From contig NZ_JAZHSD010000001.1 of the NCBI RefSeq assembly GCF_036924745.1, forward strand, positions 3,906,001 to 3,970,000: 64,000 bases of DNA, given 5' to 3'. This document shows positions 62,676 through 64,000 of the stretch, in pieces. The stretch's first letter is position 1. Every line of letters begins with the position of its first letter. The notes under the pieces were generated by a model. It saw only the letters and a program-made list of their open reading frames with translations, was not told the DNA's origin and searched no databases. This stretch comes from Bradyrhizobium sp. AZCC 1693 (GTDB taxonomy: Bacteria > Pseudomonadota > Alphaproteobacteria > Rhizobiales > Xanthobacteraceae). The translations under genes and the position numbers were made by a program.

Positions 62676-63851
62676 ATGGCTGATCTCAACGGGCAAGCAG
62701 AATCTTCGGCCGCAAAATCGCGCAAGCTGCTGGCACTCGATGGCGGCGGAATCCGCGGCGTGATGTCGCTCGAAATCCTGCGCAAGATTGAACGGGATCT
62801 GGCGACGGCCACCGGCAAGGGCGCGTCATTCCGCCTCGGAGATTTCTTCGATTATATCGGCGGCACCAGCACCGGCGCCATCATTGCGGCCGGCCTTGCG
62901 ATGGGAAAGTCAGTTCAGGAACTGATCGATTTCTACATCGAGGCGGGACCGCTGATGTTCGAAAAATCATCCCTGATCGGCCGGCTGCGCAGCTTCTATC
63001 AGGCCGATCCGCTGCGCAAGAAACTGAACAGCGTGTTCGGGGAGCGCACGCTTGGGGAAGAAGACCTGCGTTCGCTGCTGTTGGTCGTCACACGAAATGC
63101 AACGACGGATTCGCCGTGGCCCGTCTCCAACAATCCCCTTGCCCGATATAACGATCGCACCCGTGCGGACTGCAATCTGCAGATTCCGCTGTGGCAGCTG
63201 GTGCGGGCAAGTACCGCCGCACCGGTCTATTTCCCGCCCGAAATAGTCGAGTGGGATAAAAACGACCCGACAAAAACCTTCTTCTTCGTCGACGGCGGCG
63301 TCACGCCTTACAATAACCCGGCCTTCCTGCTGTTCCGGATGGCGACGCTGCCGCAGTACCGGCTGAACTGGCCCACCGGCGAGGGCCGCATGATGCTGAT
63401 TTCGGTCGGCACGGGATCGGCGGCGGCGGTCAGCCGCGACCTCAACGCGCGCGGACAATTGGCGCCGGTCAACGCCGCGCACCTGCCCGGCGTGCTGATG
63501 GGTGGCGCCGCGATCGACCAGGACATCAATTGCCGCGCTATCGGCCGCTGCGTGTTCGGCGCGCCGATCGACCGCGAGATCGGCGACATGATTCCGCGGC
63601 GGCCGGATCCGCTCAAGGGGGATGTCATTCCGCTCGAAGAAGATCGCGGCCGCCAGTTCCTTTATGCCCGCTACAATCCCGATGTGAGTCGAGACGGCCT
63701 CGATGCCCTGGGGCTGAACGAGATCGATCCGGATCACGTCCAGGCGCTGGATCAGATCGAGTACATCAAGGAGATGCAATCCGTAGGACGGGCGTATGCC
63801 GCGAAGTTCGTGGACGTGACGCCATTCCGGCGATTCGTGTCGAAGGACTGA
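62676..63851 (+). CDS. Patatin-like phospholipase, probable effector
   Basis: A 391-residue lipid hydrolase with the full patatin dyad: oxyanion loop LALDGGGIRGVMSLEIL (residues 20-35), nucleophile Ser near residue 65 in YIGGTSTGAIIAA, and catalytic Asp in FFFVDGGVTPYNNPAFLLF near residue 210. There is no signal peptide, so it would act on the inner membrane from the cytoplasm. Close relatives serve as membrane-degrading effectors (for example CapV of CBASS), yet other patatins are metabolic. It lies 35 bp downstream of the TPR-S gene and is almost surely cotranscribed, which suggests a sensor-effector pair. ATG 62676 has a poor ribosome site. Confidence 0.88.
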   Translation: MADLNGQAESSAAKSRKLLALDGGGIRGVMSLEILRKIERDLATATGKGASFRLGDFFDYIGGTSTGAIIAAGLAMGKSVQELIDFYIEAGPLMFEKSSLIGRLRSFYQADPLRKKLNSVFGERTLGEEDLRSLLLVVTRNATTDSPWPVSNNPLARYNDRTRADCNLQIPLWQLVRASTAAPVYFPPEIVEWDKNDPTKTFFFVDGGVTPYNNPAFLLFRMATLPQYRLNWPTGEGRMMLISVGTGSAAAVSRDLNARGQLAPVNAAHLPGVLMGGAAIDQDINCRAIGRCVFGAPIDREIGDMIPRRPDPLKGDVIPLEEDRGRQFLYARYNPDVSRDGLDALGLNEIDPDHVQALDQIEYIKEMQSVGRAYAAKFVDVTPFRRFVSKD

Positions 63852-63869
63852 GCAGGCACAACGGCCGTC

Positions 63870-64000
63870 TCACGACCACAGCTGCCGCGTGTCCAGCCAA
63901 TGGGTCCGGCCACCCTTTTGTTGCACCTCCTGCATCAGGTGCTGGGTTCCGCCCGGGCCGTCGCCGCCTGCTCCGTTCCACAGGCAGAGAAAATCGACCT
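63870..64000 (-). CDS. C-terminal end of a third gene at the putative defence locus (partial)
   Basis: The minus strand carries an open frame entering from the right edge (first full codon at 63998) and stopping at 63872-63870. It reads VDFLCLWNGAGGDGPGGTQH, then LMQEVQQKGGRTHWLDTRQL and WS. The pattern (hydrophobic strand, W-N/D-G, GDGPGGT, helix, WLDTxxLW) resembles C-terminal segments of large multi-domain proteins that accompany TPR-S and patatin genes; I cannot name the family with certainty. It is convergent with the patatin gene, 18 bases apart. The start and the other domains lie outside the window. Confidence 0.6.
   Translation of the reverse strand, partial: VDFLCLWNGAGGDGPGGTQHLMQEVQQKGGRTHWLDTRQLWS

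Noticed and set aside
61330..64000. Classification of the right-end locus as CBASS
   Set aside because: A patatin effector is present but no CD-NTase, Cap2 or Cap3 gene is visible; only the neighbouring sequence could show otherwise.

Overview
The window looks like chromosomal DNA of a Bradyrhizobium-type alphaproteobacterium (family Nitrobacteraceae). This rests on: high GC; RuvC/RuvA/RuvB, GAPDH, PGK, L31, ZapA and RcdA sequences of alphaproteobacterial type; a Calvin-cycle-style gap-pgk-fba cluster; a decayed member of the ABC substrate-binding family that is greatly expanded in Bradyrhizobium; and many dispersed palindromic intergenic repeats typical of these genomes. No rRNA, CRISPR array, complete insertion sequence or prophage is visible. 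Assignment to species is not possible from sequence reading alone.

Layout. 0-5 kb: end of a chemotaxis receptor, TetR/GST divergent pair, an NTF2-like/TetR operon with a perfect 16-bp operator, ybgC, a vapBC toxin-antitoxin locus whose toxin is frameshifted, and a Tat-exported phosphoesterase. 5-10.5 kb: two DUF6869-like genes, then the Holliday-junction operon yebC-ruvC-ruvA-...-ruvB, with extra genes (a small membrane protein and a cytidine deaminase) lodged between ruvA and ruvB and a relic of a duplicated ruvA/ruvB junction between them. 10.6-14 kb: two soluble chemotaxis receptors sharing an unusual C-terminal sensor-like domain. 14-17.3 kb: a secreted protein, YmdB-type phosphodiesterase, 5-formyl-THF cyclo-ligase, 6S RNA, zapA and a DUF4164 gene. 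17.5-27 kb: transketolase, GAPDH, PGK, class II and class I aldolases, a ThiE-like protein, a Sel1-repeat protein and an inositol monophosphatase, all rightward: central carbon metabolism.

27-32.5 kb is a decayed accessory region: IS5-type transposase scrap, cupin protein, a type I secretion adaptor with a broken ABC partner, and a multiply frameshifted ABC substrate-binding gene, bracketed by a 48-bp imperfect direct repeat. 32.5-37 kb holds an RND efflux pump and its lipoprotein adaptor. 37.5-45 kb is housekeeping again: a MotA/TolQ-like and OmpA/MotB-like pair, GNAT, MsbA-like ABC exporter, L31, RcdA, DUF1192 and a quinone oxidoreductase. 45-51 kb: a membrane GGDEF/EAL protein whose 3' end is duplicated 782 bp downstream around a foreign-looking cargo gene, and an L,D-transpeptidase. 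50.8-54.5 kb: a PQQ alcohol dehydrogenase operon with cytochrome c and a copper-chaperone-like protein. 54.8-61 kb: mixed genes and gene fragments around tRNA-Leu(CAA), dsbB, a lytic transglycosylase, an orphan Tat-type peptide-binding protein and a His/Tyr-rich secreted protein.

The most promising candidate for a little-described system is at the right end (61.3-64 kb): a two-gene unit coding for a deoxyribosyltransferase/TIR-like domain fused to a TPR-S (TRAFs-binding) domain, followed by a patatin-like phospholipase, with a convergent third gene running off the window edge. The architecture resembles predicted nucleotide-signal-linked immune modules. The second class of interesting observation is recombination scars: cargo genes bounded by duplicated ends of host genes at ruvA-ruvB and at the EAL gene.
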